The position numbers and the translations under genes are program-made. A DNA stretch of 64,000 nucleotides from assembly GCA_964541895.1 (NCBI GenBank), contig CAZISM010000010.1:1-64000 (forward strand). Direction: 5' to 3'. Within the stretch, counting starts at the first letter, position 1, and each line of letters opens with the position of its first letter. The DNA comes from CAZISM01 sp964541895. GTDB lineage: Bacteria > Zhuqueibacterota > Zhuqueibacteria > Residuimicrobiales > Residuimicrobiaceae. This document shows, piece after piece, positions 9,901 to 19,700 of this stretch. Below the pieces are notes generated by a model, which was not told where the DNA came from, searched no databases, and saw only the letters and a program-made list of their open reading frames with translations.

Positions 9901-9931
9901 GAAGCAACCGCGAATCACGTGTCTTTTTCAT
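6920..9931 (-). CDS. Secreted glycoside hydrolase family 2 beta-galactosidase-like enzyme
   Basis: At 1003 residues it has the usual length of a five-domain LacZ-type GH2 enzyme. It starts with a signal peptide (KKTRDSRLLLLSLLSVLF...SSSYA). A jelly-roll sugar-binding domain (about 40-190), an Ig-like domain (about 200-300) and a TIM barrel (about 310-590) follow. The barrel contains IIWGIGNEH, with E433 as acid/base, and VILTEYNHALD, with E504 as the likely nucleophile. The C-terminal part resembles the beta-galactosidase small-chain domain. Unlike E. coli LacZ it is exported, so it probably trims oligosaccharides outside or in the periplasm. It lies downstream of the lacI, TonB receptor and beta-helix genes on the same strand, but a terminator separates it. 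The exact glycan specificity cannot be read from sequence. Confidence 0.9.
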   Translation of the reverse strand: MKKTRDSRLLLLSLLSVLFTLSSSYAIIPEDEPSAYVQSLNGTWKFQLFAGRRALKDVPYQNTDFDDSQWPHIRVPGNWELQGFEEPQYGAPVDSLAGIYRRSFSLPAAWRSRHVLFYSEGIAFGYELWINGHRIGSFESAFQRAEFDITAFVRYEQENVIAIRVYRDHYQTTFDCTDDWALSGIFRDVFLYAAPSCHIEDVTIQTILGNGNTPAAIAGSVTVHHYLQKNMLKNVAVEFILTDRGARIHHEVKPIVWPNLKFLPEPVAFSIPVMNARLWNAETPALYDLQIILKNDDERLQILQRRVGIRQVSIEGTVFKINNRPVKLRGVCRLEIHPEFGRASQDRQWIEDLQLMKNANINAIRMTHWPPHPRFLDLCDQYGFYIIDEVPFDFGDDKLNDALSLGSLLARAQNTIDRDKNHACVIIWGIGNEHPSTRYTAKPAQLAKLLDPARPVLYPDELTNKFLSGIPAFLDFYAPHYIVASEMIACGEDATLQKPVILTEYNHALDVAFDGLAEKWEVIEKYRKLAGGMIWAWSDQGLYRKVNGREVIDSYADIMALARNPGALSGDFWIDENTIMDSHGQYGTDGIVYADRTPQTDYWLTRKVYSPIKILEKEKKATSGKQVIELTCINRYDFLDLEKVTINWQYRVNRRTVQQGRSLLRLAPHDTGKISIPIVVSQKPDQSEHALSINVIDHIGRPIYEHAVRLLPETGAIDYRTLSGSMLSREKLTEIGTTSPLPSSLKLAQGAELRTADNLLHLKLTGDMELTLPILRVGRKPTMAERRTCRDQMWEPPLRQNGHLIKKEYYPGDKGRTIYCEYLYSRSDTSSQKIALALWLFLSDQGWIDVHYDLTPVQCTGWVQELGLAMLISGKVAQVQWLGDGPYPAFPYKSELSERGIFSLAPSDRYFSGNRMNVDVALLTDENRRGICLLGNADNICWEQTASTMMVSHNVKVAGLGTKGTLPRLLVPIESIGTISGTFRLLPLPAGKYPDFLAQLFLK

Positions 9932-10064
9932 AGCACCCTCATCTAGTCATGCAGAGTCGGCCGGGCAATCTGGTCTGATCGAGCAGCCACTATTACGGCA
10001 GGAAATCCATAGAGTAATCGGAGAGACAGGAATCTGGCGCATCCTTTTCAGGTTGGCAGAGAAG

Positions 10065-10098
10065 AAAAAGTGGAGACGGGACGGTCTCCACTTTTTTA
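10065..10098 (-). terminator. Rho-independent terminator after the beta-helix gene
   Basis: AAAAAGTGGAGAC (10065-10077) pairs perfectly with GTCTCCACTTTTT (10084-10096). On the minus strand this 13-bp stem ends in a T-run 30 nt after the stop of the gene at 10127. Having A and T runs on both sides, it can act in both directions. Confidence 0.85.
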
Positions 10099-10126
10099 AG
10101 TACCTGTTGCACCGAATCGGGCCGCC

Positions 10127-11863
10127 TTATTTCAGGAGAACCATTTTTTTGCTGACGGTCTGGTTGTCGATTTTCAGGCGATAAAAGTAAATGCCGCCGG
10201 AAGCGGGTTGGCCCAGGTTATCCAGGCCATTCCAGTGGATGGAATAGGAGCCGGCTGCCTGTTTGGCGTCGACCAGGCTGCGCATCTCCTGGCCCAGCAT
10301 GTTATAGATCACCAGGGTGACATGATTGGCTTTCGCCAGAGTGTATGTGATGTTGGTCGAAGGATTAAATGGATTGGGATAGTTTTGCGCCAGGCTGAAC
10401 TGCTCCGGCGTCGCCCCGTCTTTACCCTCCACATGGGTAGTGGGGCTGATAAAAGGCGTGCGGGCCGGCGGCTTGTAGATCGCCTTGGCATTCATCATAG
10501 AATCCCGCAGGGCGGCGATTATTTTATCTCTGTTGGCCAGATAGATAGCCTTTTTATCCGGATACCAGTTCAAATCACCCAGAGGCAGGCCGTCTGACCC
10601 GCCGGTCAGCCAGGTTGTATTGCTATAGCGCAGGTCAAAGGGCAGCGGCCAGACGCACTGGGGCGTGCCGTCGGCAGCAAAGTATACGACATACGGGACT
10701 CGATAATCCGGCGGAATGGTGGGTTGTTGAGCAACCGGTGTCCAATACGCCTCGGTGAATTGCACGAGCAAATCGGTGTTGTGCGCCGGTTTGACAAATT
10801 GGGGATGGAAATTGAGATAATTGGTGCCGATCTTGAAATTGTTGTCTCTGACCACGAACGAATCCACGGCTGCAATCTCCCAATAGCCTGATTGGTGGAT
10901 GCTGTCCTTCGCTGTTTTGGTCGCAAACCAGGCATTGATCTTATCTTCGATGATAAAGCCGTTTTGGCCAAAATAGCACGAGACCGAGTCAAGCTTGTTT
11001 TTTATCGGCAGATAATCGTTATAGGTCGTAAAATTCATCTGATAGATATCGTTGGTTCGTATCTGGTTTGGACCATAGCCGATAAACTCCCAATTGAGCC
11101 AATAATTGTTGGCGCTGATCATTTCGTTATGACGCATTTCGTGCGCACACTTTATCATGTTGATAAACGAGTTGTGCAGGATTTTGGTTTTCATCTTTAA
11201 AAACGGTCCGGCGTTGCAGATTTCTCTGCCCACATTCACCATGGTATTGTTTTCGAGCGTAAAGCTGTTGCCGGTCACGTCAAACCGGGTAGACATGCCG
11301 TCAAATACCCCATAGTCCAATCCACCCCCATTCAGGTAGACGCAGTCGGTAATTTTTACATCGATGCCGGTTGAGCGGCTTCTGAAAATTCGTTCTTCCC
11401 AGTCGCAGAAAACCATATTCTGCGCTTCAAAGCGCTTGCCGCCGTTGCTGGTCATCATGTCTCCCACCATCAAGCCGGTGCTGACCAGGCCGCTCATGAT
11501 GAAATTTTTCAGAATTATTTCACCGCCGGCCAAAAGCTGAAAGCTGGGTCGAGCGTTACCGGCCGCATCGGGTGTATTGACGATGACGGGTGGATGGCCT
11601 GCAGCCGTATCATGAAGCATGCCGCCGTTATCGGGTCCGACAATCTCTAGCTTGAATTTTATATCCATGCGGCCATCCAGCGCATAAAATTTTGAACGTT
11701 CGAGTTTGTAGACGCTGTGGGCGCGCGATCCATTTGCCAGCGTATCGCCAAGGATTTGATTGTTAATATAGTCGTTGGGGTTCAGAATCAATTCGTTCTG
11801 GGCGACGGTCGAGGCTGCAAATGTCAGGCACACGATAACAAGAAACTTGCTCAAGGTTTTCAT
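10127..11863 (-). CDS. Secreted beta-helix-like protein with type IX sorting domain
   Basis: The start at 11863 is preferred to 11920 because AGGAG sits just upstream and a signal peptide follows at once (KTLSKFLVIVCLTFAASTVA), giving 578 residues. The middle (about 110-300) is rich in short strands such as ILKNFIMSG, FEAQNMVF, VKITDCVYL, FTLENNTMVNV and ILHNSFINM. These resemble right-handed parallel beta-helix coils of polysaccharide lyases and surface adhesins. The last 80 residues (SLAQNYPNPFNPSTNITYTL, ending KKMVLLK) are a clear Por-type sorting domain. It is the gene after the TonB receptor, so it may be a surface glycan-binding or lyase partner. No catalytic residues could be assigned. 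Confidence 0.85.
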   Translation of the reverse strand: MKTLSKFLVIVCLTFAASTVAQNELILNPNDYINNQILGDTLANGSRAHSVYKLERSKFYALDGRMDIKFKLEIVGPDNGGMLHDTAAGHPPVIVNTPDAAGNARPSFQLLAGGEIILKNFIMSGLVSTGLMVGDMMTSNGGKRFEAQNMVFCDWEERIFRSRSTGIDVKITDCVYLNGGGLDYGVFDGMSTRFDVTGNSFTLENNTMVNVGREICNAGPFLKMKTKILHNSFINMIKCAHEMRHNEMISANNYWLNWEFIGYGPNQIRTNDIYQMNFTTYNDYLPIKNKLDSVSCYFGQNGFIIEDKINAWFATKTAKDSIHQSGYWEIAAVDSFVVRDNNFKIGTNYLNFHPQFVKPAHNTDLLVQFTEAYWTPVAQQPTIPPDYRVPYVVYFAADGTPQCVWPLPFDLRYSNTTWLTGGSDGLPLGDLNWYPDKKAIYLANRDKIIAALRDSMMNAKAIYKPPARTPFISPTTHVEGKDGATPEQFSLAQNYPNPFNPSTNITYTLAKANHVTLVIYNMLGQEMRSLVDAKQAAGSYSIHWNGLDNLGQPASGGIYFYRLKIDNQTVSKKMVLLK

Positions 11864-12128
11864 GAAAAAGTTCTCCTCATTATGTGTTATGGAGCATCCA
11901 TCACGAAACTCTTTGCACATCTTGTGGCTTTAATGGCAATGCTGTAGTTCTTTCCCTCCTTTTCATTTGTATGACCTGCGGTCGGAGCGGATTTAGCCAT
12001 CCGCTATGGCATGGTGCCAAGGCATCACCTCCCTTTCGGTTTTGTCAGCTCGCGAACTTGATCGAAACACTGCGTAACGGACTCTGGTCCTCGCCGTGGT
12101 TTTCACTTTAGAGTGGTCCACGCTTCGG

Positions 12129-15098
12129 TTAAAACCTGTAGCGCACGCCCAGGTCGACGGTTCGGCCGTAATAGCCGGCATAGGACAGCAGCTCCAGCGT
12201 ACTGGTATAATGCCGGTCCGGCCGGTTGGTGATATTGTTTACGTTGCAATAAAGCTGCAAGCCATGCCACGGCAGTTTTTGGTTGATGATCAGATCCCAC
12301 CGGTAATAATCGTCTGTAAACGAATCCAGTTCGATTCGATAGGCGATCCCCCCGACAACGTTGCCCTGGTAGAGAAAGGATAGTCGGGTGGAAAAGCCGC
12401 GGAAATCATAGCCTATGGTCGTATTGAGAATATCGTTGGCCTGCTGCGGCATGCGGCCGGCTCGTGTGGTATCGATAAAGACGGCTTTGGCAAAGGGACC
12501 GGTGCCTTTTTTCACCAGCGTCTGATACGGATACCTGGTTTCAGATTTCATATGTGAATAATTGATATTAAAGACCAGGCCGCGCAGCAGGGAGGGCAGG
12601 TACCAGAAATTGGTCTGCCAGTCCACTTCAAATCCCCTGACGAGCGTTTTGTCCTTGAGATTGATCCAGGTGCTGATGACGGTATTTTTGGTCTGGTGTA
12701 ACGGAACCTTGTTGTTGATTTTTTTGGCATCGGTGGTTTGAAAGCCAAAGGGCGTTATCAGGTTTTCCATTTCTTTATAAAAGTAGCCGCAGGTGAACAA
12801 TCCGATGTGGTTATTATACAGAGAGGCATAGATATCATAATTTTGCGCGATGGCGGGCACCAGTTCCGTATTTCCCAGGACGATGGAGGGCGCGCCTTTA
12901 TCATGATAGTAATAGGGTGAAAAAGCCCTATAGTCGGGATAGATGATGGTGCGGGTGCTGGCCAGGCGCAGATCAAACCAGTCCGCCGGTTTGGCGCGCA
13001 AATGGAGCTGCGGAAACCAATGATCTCTTTTTCTCGTTGAGGTTACCTTTTCATTGTAATAATCATACCATTGCGGGCCGATGTAGGTTGTGCCAAAGGC
13101 ATCATAGTCGGTGGTCCAGTTTTCGTAGCGAACGCCGGGCATGAACATGATATATTTTCCAAGATTCAATTCCGTCATGGCATAAAAGGCGTAAAGGGAT
13201 CCCTGGTAGGTATAATCGTACTGATTGGAGAGTTGCGGATCCAGAAAATAATAGTTCCATTGGCGTGCGAGAGTCTCGTACTGTCTCATCCTTTCAACGG
13301 AAGCGGTATAATAGAGCTTGCTGACGTTCTCGCGGCCGGAAAGAAAATGGCCGATATCATAGTTCGAATTTTCAAAGAGATGGGCGTGGATGCCGTTTCC
13401 GGTATCATCGAGCACCAACCCCAAATCGGTCCATATCGAATCCATCAGCATGGCGGTGAATACCTGGCTGGGCTTGTCGCGGTCCGGGTGTACCCAGCGA
13501 ACCGTTTCATCGTTTTCGCGTTTATCGAATCGAAATTTTCCGCCAAACTTGAGATGGCCTGTCAGATAATCGGCAAAGCTGTACGGAATGCTGACATTGA
13601 GGAGGGCGTTCTGCTCGCTCTCGACGACCTTTCGCTCTAAAGATTCCAGATGTTTTACGCGAAAAATATTGTTGTACACCTTGACACTGTTGAGAAATTC
13701 GCTGGGCGTTGCTGTTTCATTCAGTGCCGTTTCAAACCCCTTCTGGTCCTGCTCCGCGATGACGCGCATTTGCAGATTATCGGGAACATCCTGTTTGGAA
13801 ACCGAATTGGACAGGGAAAAATCAATTTTTATGTTGTACAGATTGAATTCCCCCTGCAGGGCATTGCTGTACACCGTATTTTTGTTGTCATCGCCTGCCT
13901 GGGACCAGGAATTGAACTGGCTGCCCTGAACACCCAGCGTATTCTGCATGGTGGTATAGTCAGTGGAAAGATCGCTGATAAAATTGCTCAGAAGCAGGGT
14001 CCCGCTGGCCAGCTTGTAATCCAGAACCAGGCCTCCGCCTCTTCTCTGGCGTGTTGTGGACACGTCGCTTATGGTGACCCCGTTCAGGTCGATGACGGTC
14101 AGCCCCTTGATTTTCGTCTGTTCTTCGTTGGTGGTATAGCTCGCACTTAGCACATCAGAGCTTCGATCAAACTGGTCAAGGGATCCGGCCAGCTGAACGC
14201 CCAGTTTGTCATTGAAAAAGCGGTTGCTCACCAGACCGGTGGTTTTGTAGTTGCCATAGGCGTCGGCCACTGAACCATAGCCGCCCTGGACGGTGAAATT
14301 GGCATGAAATCCCTGGCCGGCCTGGCTTATCTTTAGATTGACGGTGCCGCCGACCGCGTCCGCATCCATATCGGCGGTTACGGCTTTGGTCACTTCGATG
14401 CCGGAGAGGATGTTGGGCGAAATCATGTTCAAATCGACGCTGCGGTCATCGCGGTCCGTGGATTGCATGCGCACGCCGTTGACCATCATCACATTATATT
14501 TCGGCTCCATACCGCGGATGGCCACTTTCTGGCCTTCACCGCCGCTGCGAACAATGGAAATGCCAGGGAGCCTCGCCACGGATTCGGCGGCATTGACGTC
14601 CGGTATTTCCTGGATGCGGTCGGCCGCCACTACATTTTTGATGGTTCGTGCCGACAGCTGCTGGTTGATGGCTTCCATTTGTCCTTCGGCCTGGGCCGTG
14701 ATTTCGACGGTTTCGCCTTTGAGGCCCACGTAGACCAGATTAAAATTCTGACTCATTCGGGCTCCAGCCTTGACCACGATCGCGATGCCGGCTTCTTTAT
14801 AACCGAGATATTTCGCGACCAGGGTATAGGAGCCTGGCGGGACCTGAGTAATGGTATATTCGCCTTCGACACTGGTAGCGGTTCCTCTGCTCGTCCCTTT
14901 TAGGAATACATTGGCTCCAGGCAGAAATTCCCCGGTCGTGGCATCCTTTACCTTGCCGGTGATGGTGGCGCTGTTCTTTCCTTCGGGTGAGTTTTCGAAT
15001 TCAGCGGGATTTGCCCGTCGGACCTCTGCTGCGCCTTGACCCCAGGCAAGTGCAAGGATACAACATAACGTACAAAAAGCATGCGCCGGTTTTTTCAT
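12129..15098 (-). CDS. TonB-dependent outer-membrane receptor with carboxypeptidase-regulatory domain
   Basis: The product has 989 residues from the start at 15098 (MKKPAHAF, AAGG upstream), with a signal peptide. Residues 42-130 form a CarboxypepD_reg-like domain (ATITGKVKDATTGEFLPGAN). A plug follows, with AESVARLPGISIVRSGGEGQ and an IRGM box, and then a 22-strand-type barrel ending in the aromatic residue expected of outer-membrane proteins (LGVRYRF). It imports a ligand, probably an oligosaccharide, using TonB energy. No SusD-like lipoprotein follows, so it is not a canonical SusCD pair; the next gene is a sorted beta-helix protein. The lacI gene ends about 137 nt upstream of this start, so the three genes may form one transcript. 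Confidence 0.93.
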   Translation of the reverse strand: MKKPAHAFCTLCCILALAWGQGAAEVRRANPAEFENSPEGKNSATITGKVKDATTGEFLPGANVFLKGTSRGTATSVEGEYTITQVPPGSYTLVAKYLGYKEAGIAIVVKAGARMSQNFNLVYVGLKGETVEITAQAEGQMEAINQQLSARTIKNVVAADRIQEIPDVNAAESVARLPGISIVRSGGEGQKVAIRGMEPKYNVMMVNGVRMQSTDRDDRSVDLNMISPNILSGIEVTKAVTADMDADAVGGTVNLKISQAGQGFHANFTVQGGYGSVADAYGNYKTTGLVSNRFFNDKLGVQLAGSLDQFDRSSDVLSASYTTNEEQTKIKGLTVIDLNGVTISDVSTTRQRRGGGLVLDYKLASGTLLLSNFISDLSTDYTTMQNTLGVQGSQFNSWSQAGDDNKNTVYSNALQGEFNLYNIKIDFSLSNSVSKQDVPDNLQMRVIAEQDQKGFETALNETATPSEFLNSVKVYNNIFRVKHLESLERKVVESEQNALLNVSIPYSFADYLTGHLKFGGKFRFDKRENDETVRWVHPDRDKPSQVFTAMLMDSIWTDLGLVLDDTGNGIHAHLFENSNYDIGHFLSGRENVSKLYYTASVERMRQYETLARQWNYYFLDPQLSNQYDYTYQGSLYAFYAMTELNLGKYIMFMPGVRYENWTTDYDAFGTTYIGPQWYDYYNEKVTSTRKRDHWFPQLHLRAKPADWFDLRLASTRTIIYPDYRAFSPYYYHDKGAPSIVLGNTELVPAIAQNYDIYASLYNNHIGLFTCGYFYKEMENLITPFGFQTTDAKKINNKVPLHQTKNTVISTWINLKDKTLVRGFEVDWQTNFWYLPSLLRGLVFNINYSHMKSETRYPYQTLVKKGTGPFAKAVFIDTTRAGRMPQQANDILNTTIGYDFRGFSTRLSFLYQGNVVGGIAYRIELDSFTDDYYRWDLIINQKLPWHGLQLYCNVNNITNRPDRHYTSTLELLSYAGYYGRTVDLGVRYRF

Positions 15099-15235
15099 AA
15101 TTTCGCCTTTCTGGTTGTGGTGAAATATAGATGTGTTCCGAAGCATACGGTACCTAAACCCTACCTCTTCCGCTCCAGCCCTGCAGGCTAAAGGGGGCTG
15201 TTTCTCTCAACAAATCGTATCCGTTCGTATCGCCG

Positions 15236-16240
15236 TCACGCCGTTCCTCTGATAACCAGTTCGGGCTTTAAAACGATTCTCTTGTCCGAGAATAATATCC
15301 CGTGATTGATTTTATCGATAAGAATTTCCGCCGCGGTCCTGCCAATGTGTTGTATGTTTTGACGAACCGTGGTCAGGGCAGGATTAAAGTATTTCGCCAA
15401 TTCGATATCATCATACCCGATGATGCCGATTTCCTCCGGTATTTTATAGCCCAATTCAATGGCCGCTTTGATCGCGCCCATGGCCATGACATCGTCCCAG
15501 GCATAGATCCCGTCCACTCCGGGGCGTTTTTTCAGAGTCAGCAGGGTTTGTTCATAGGCGGCGGCAAGAGTGTCCTCGCATTCGACCACCTGGATCGCGT
15601 CCTTTGCCAGGCCGTGACTCAGAAGTGTATTTACGCAAGCGGCAATACGGGTACGTACGGTGCTGGATAACGGCCGGCGAACCAGGTAGGCTATATTTTT
15701 TCTGCCGCTGGCAAGAAAATGATTTATGGCGAGTCGGGATCCCTGCTCCTGATCGGTGGTAACGTAATCGCATTGAATCCGTTTGGGAATACGGTTGAGG
15801 AGAACGAACGGCGTATGAATGTTCTGCAAATAGGAAAAATAACGGGGGTTTTCATGCTCCGGAATGATTAGTAAACCATCCACCTGTTTTTCCAGGAGCA
15901 TTTTCAGGGTTTTGCACTCCAGCTCGAGATCAACTCCGGATCGGGATGATATGGATAAAATGATTTGATACTCTTCGCGGGTGGCTTCCAGAGAAATGCC
16001 ATGCAATATTTCTGCATAAAAGGAATCGCTGATATCGCGCAGAATTACGCCCAGGGTTTTGGATTTTTTAGATTTCAAACTGCGGGCGAGCATATTGGGG
16101 AAATAGCCCAGGTCGTTGGCGATTTTTATAATTTTCTTTTTGGTATTGGGATTGATATCCTGTTTATCGTTCAGAGCCCTGGAGACCGTGATCGGCGAGA
16201 CATTGGCCTTTTGGGCAATGTCTTTAATGGTGATTCTCAT
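15236..16240 (-). CDS. LacI family transcriptional regulator
   Basis: 334 residues, the normal length for LacI/GalR proteins. The N-terminus has the family helix-turn-helix and hinge (ITIKDIAQKANVSPITVSRA, then NMLARSLKSKKSKTLGVIL). The periplasmic-binding-protein-like sensor follows, including GVDGIYAWDDVMAMGA and EEIGIIGYDDIELAKYFNPA. GGGAG lies upstream of ATG 16240. It is the first gene of the minus-strand locus with the TonB receptor. Two palindromes of LacI-operator type lie about 140-165 nt upstream, in the region shared with the divergent gene at 16746. It probably represses both directions until a sugar from the imported glycan binds. Confidence 0.93.
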   Translation of the reverse strand: MRITIKDIAQKANVSPITVSRALNDKQDINPNTKKKIIKIANDLGYFPNMLARSLKSKKSKTLGVILRDISDSFYAEILHGISLEATREEYQIILSISSRSGVDLELECKTLKMLLEKQVDGLLIIPEHENPRYFSYLQNIHTPFVLLNRIPKRIQCDYVTTDQEQGSRLAINHFLASGRKNIAYLVRRPLSSTVRTRIAACVNTLLSHGLAKDAIQVVECEDTLAAAYEQTLLTLKKRPGVDGIYAWDDVMAMGAIKAAIELGYKIPEEIGIIGYDDIELAKYFNPALTTVRQNIQHIGRTAAEILIDKINHGILFSDKRIVLKPELVIRGTA

Positions 16241-16745
16241 CGGGTGTTAACTCCCATACTATCGTGAATTTGGCAATGGAACAGCATTGGATTCTTGCCG
16301 TGGAATCTGGAAACATGCCGGGGGTTTTTAAAGCCCTGATCTGCGCCATGGTGGTGAGAGAGGGGGATGGATCCCGGCGGTAACGTTAACGGTATCGTAA
16401 CCGGTAACGTTACCGAAAGATATTTACTTTTGCAGAAAATTTCAAGTAAAAAAATCGGTCGTTTCAGTGCCCTTTGCTTAACCCTGAAAAGCCGGTTAAT
16501 TTATAAACCGCCGTACCTTCACGCTTCGGCCACAGCCACCGCTCGTCTCATCGTGGCAATACCCGGCAATTTTAATTGATTTTCTTGTCCTGATTGGCTA
16601 TTTTTAGGGCACTGACAAGGCCAGCCCCGCCATCGATCTCACAGCGGCCGAAAGTACCTGCCGCTGCCGGCATTGTGTTTCACCTGCCGCTTTCAAGCTT
16701 GACAGCAACCGGTTTAAACGTCCTGAATCGATAAGGAGGCGCATC
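16241..16745. other. Divergent intergenic region with operators
   Basis: This 505-nt region lies between the divergent lacI and beta-helix genes. It contains the paired palindromes at 16378-16415. The rest (16416-16745) shows no gene and no hairpin with a T-run. It should hold the promoters of both flanking genes. Confidence 0.6.
16378..16415. promoter_or_regulatory. Tandem LacI-type operator candidates
   Basis: CGGTAACGTTACCG at 16402-16415 is a perfect 14-bp palindrome with a central CG, as in LacI-family operators. A second copy at 16378-16391 (CGGTAACGTTAACG) differs by one base from full symmetry. The centres are 24 bp apart, close to two helical turns, so two dimers could bind the same face. 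The sites lie between lacI and the divergent gene at 16746. Confidence 0.6.
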
Positions 16746-19700
16746 ATGTATCGTGTCCTGATTCTTGGAGTAGCGCTTTTGACCGTCCTCAATGCCTGCC
16801 GTTCTCTTGCCGCCACATTTACCGTCACACAGCGCGGGGACAGCGGCGCAGGTTCGTTGCGCCAGGCCATCCTGGACGCCAATGCACATGCCGGCGCCGA
16901 CGTGATCGTTTTCAACATCATTGGCTCACGGTCGCATCGCATTCAACCGCTGACTCCGTTGCCGGAGATTACCGATCCGATAACTGTCGACGGTTATACC
17001 CAACCGGGTTCAGCCGCCAATAATCAGCCGCCCTTTGCCGGCAGCAACGCCAGGCTCAAGATAGAAATAGAAGGCTCCAAGGCCGGGGCGGACGTCGATG
17101 GATTCGTGATCAAGGCCGGCCCGTGCACCATTCGCGGTCTGGTGATAAACAGTTTTGGCACCGGCGGCGGCAGCGGTTGCGCCATTTTCATCCAGTCAGG
17201 CAACGGCAACCTCATCGAAGGCAATTTTCTTGGCACCGACACCAGCGCTACCGTGGCAAAGGGCAACCTGACGCGGGGCATTTCACTGCTGACGGAACAG
17301 AACATCATCCGCCATAACGTTATTTCCGGCAACCGGGAGCGTGGTATTTTTATACTCGGAGCCGGCGCACGACACAATCGAGTCTACGGTAATTATATCG
17401 GCACAAACGTCACCGGCACCTCCAGCCTGAGCAACGCTAAAGGCATCGAGATCCAGGCCGGGCTCTATAACTCTATCGGCGGCACAAAACGAGGTGAAGG
17501 GAATGTCATCAGCGGCAACACCCATGAAGGAATCGTCATCACCAGTTCCGGCGATGGTCTGGCAATGGGCAATTTTGTGCAGGGCAATCGCATCGGCACT
17601 GACGCTTCCGGCACCTTGGCTTTGGGAAACGGCGGCGATGGCTTGTTTCTTGATCACGCGCCCAACACCATCATCGGCCATGAAGCTCAGTTTGCCGGCA
17701 GCAACCAGATCTGTGCCAACGCCGGCCATGGTATTCACCTGTTCGGCGAGGGTACGACCAGGTGTGTCATCACCTTTAATCTTATCGGCACTGATTCGAG
17801 CAGGACTCTAAAACTGGGCAATAGCGGCAGCGGCATCCACATCGAGAGCAAGGCGCATGATAATAAAATGACGTATCCAGTGATCAGGTTTAACGGCTAT
17901 GCCGGCATCAGCATCGTCGGTACCGGCACCGTGGGCAACGACTTTTGGCGAGGATGGATCAGCCAGAATGCCGGCCCAGGTATTCTGCTGTATAACGGCG
18001 GCAACGACATGATGCCGGCACCGCAGCTGCTCAAAGCCACAGCCACCAACGTTTCCGGAACCGCACGAGCGAACAGTCTGATTCAGATTTTTGCCGATCA
18101 GGAAGATGAAGGCGCCGAATGGCTGGCGTGGGGTTTTGCCGATGGGGCCGGCACGTTCTCCATCAACGGTCAGTTCACCGGCCCCTACCTTACCGCGATC
18201 GCCAGCGACACCAGCACCTGGAACACCTCCATGTTTTGCAAGCCGTTAGCGCCGGGCGAAAAAACAACGCATTGGGTGATCAACACGCTGGATTCCGGCA
18301 CGGGTTCCCTGCGTGATGCTATGGGCAAGTGTTACGCGACGGCGGAAGATGATTTGATCCGTTTCAATATTCCGCAATCGGATCCGGGTTTCCGGCCGGA
18401 CCAGGGCATCTGGGTGATCAAGCCGGCGCAAAACTATAACCTGCCCGTCGGCGTGACCATTGACGGGTTGATCTCCCGTGCCGGCCATGATTCCATGCCC
18501 GGCATCGAGATAGACGGTTCTGTTCTCGGCCAACAGGGGATATCGGGCATTTATCTGAACGACCGCGACTGTTTGCGCGGGCTGATCGTCAACGGCTGCG
18601 CCTATGGCATCTGGATCACCGGCAAGGATGCGGTTGTGGAATACTGTAATATCGGCACCGACTTTTCCGGCAGCGCAGCGAGGTCAAACCACATTGACGG
18701 CATTCTCCTTATTCACGGCGCCACCAACGCGCACATCCGGCACAATCTGATTTCCGGCAATGGGTCCGACGGTGTTCGCATCGCCGGCGTCAGTACGTCC
18801 GGTCATCGCATCTCTTATAACCGCATCGGCGTCAACGCGTCAGCCACATTTGCACTGAAAAATGATTATCACGGTGTAGCCATTCATAACGGTGCTCATG
18901 ACAATCTCATCGATCACAATATCCTCTCCGGCAACGGCTGGTATGGCATCTGGCTGGGAGACAGCGCTACAGTGAAAAACACCATCCGCGACAACCGGAT
19001 CGGCACTGACCTCAACGGCACAACGGCGATCGCCAACGGCGCCGGCGGCATCATGGCGAGCGCCGGGCCATGCCAAAATACGATAGGTCCGGATAATGCG
19101 GTCGCATTCAACAACGGCGACGGTATAAAAATCGACGGCGGCAAAAAGCCCGGCAGCACGCTGGGCAACACCATCACTCACAATTCAGTCTATGCCAATG
19201 CCGCTGCCGGCATCGCCACCGTCAATGGCGGCAATAAAGAACTGAAACCGCCGATAGTGCTCAGTTTATCGGCCGGCGAGATCCGCGGCATCGCCGGTGG
19301 TGGCCAGCACATCGAGATCTTTGCGGGCAACCAGCGGCAGGGCCGCACTTATCTAGGATCAGCGATTGCGGATGGCAACGGCCGTTTCATCTGCAGTCTG
19401 AGCGGTCCGGCAGGCGAGCCTGAAATTCTCGCCACAGCCACCGATGCTGCCGGCAATACCTCGGCGTTTTCAGAACCGCTGTCCACCTGGGTAGCGGCCG
19501 GTCCGGGCGGCACGGTACAACCGCGGCCATGGCGGTTATGGCCGAATCATCCCAATCCGTTCAACGCGGAAACGACCATCGAATTCGACCTGGCGCAGCC
19601 GGCCAGGGTGGTGCTGGAGGTGTTTAATCTTTATGGCGAGTGTGTGAGGGTTCTGTTCGCGGGACCGCTGCCGGCGGGAACGCATCGACAAAAATGGCAG

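Noticed and set aside
11986..12005. AGCGGAT...ATCCGCT hairpin as terminator of the TonB receptor gene
   Set aside because: The 7-bp stem has no T-run on the minus strand, so termination is not supported.
16265..16285. Second sigma-54 promoter near lacI
   Set aside because: GG-N10-GC spacing is present, but the -12 side is a poor match and no gene lies at the right distance on that strand.
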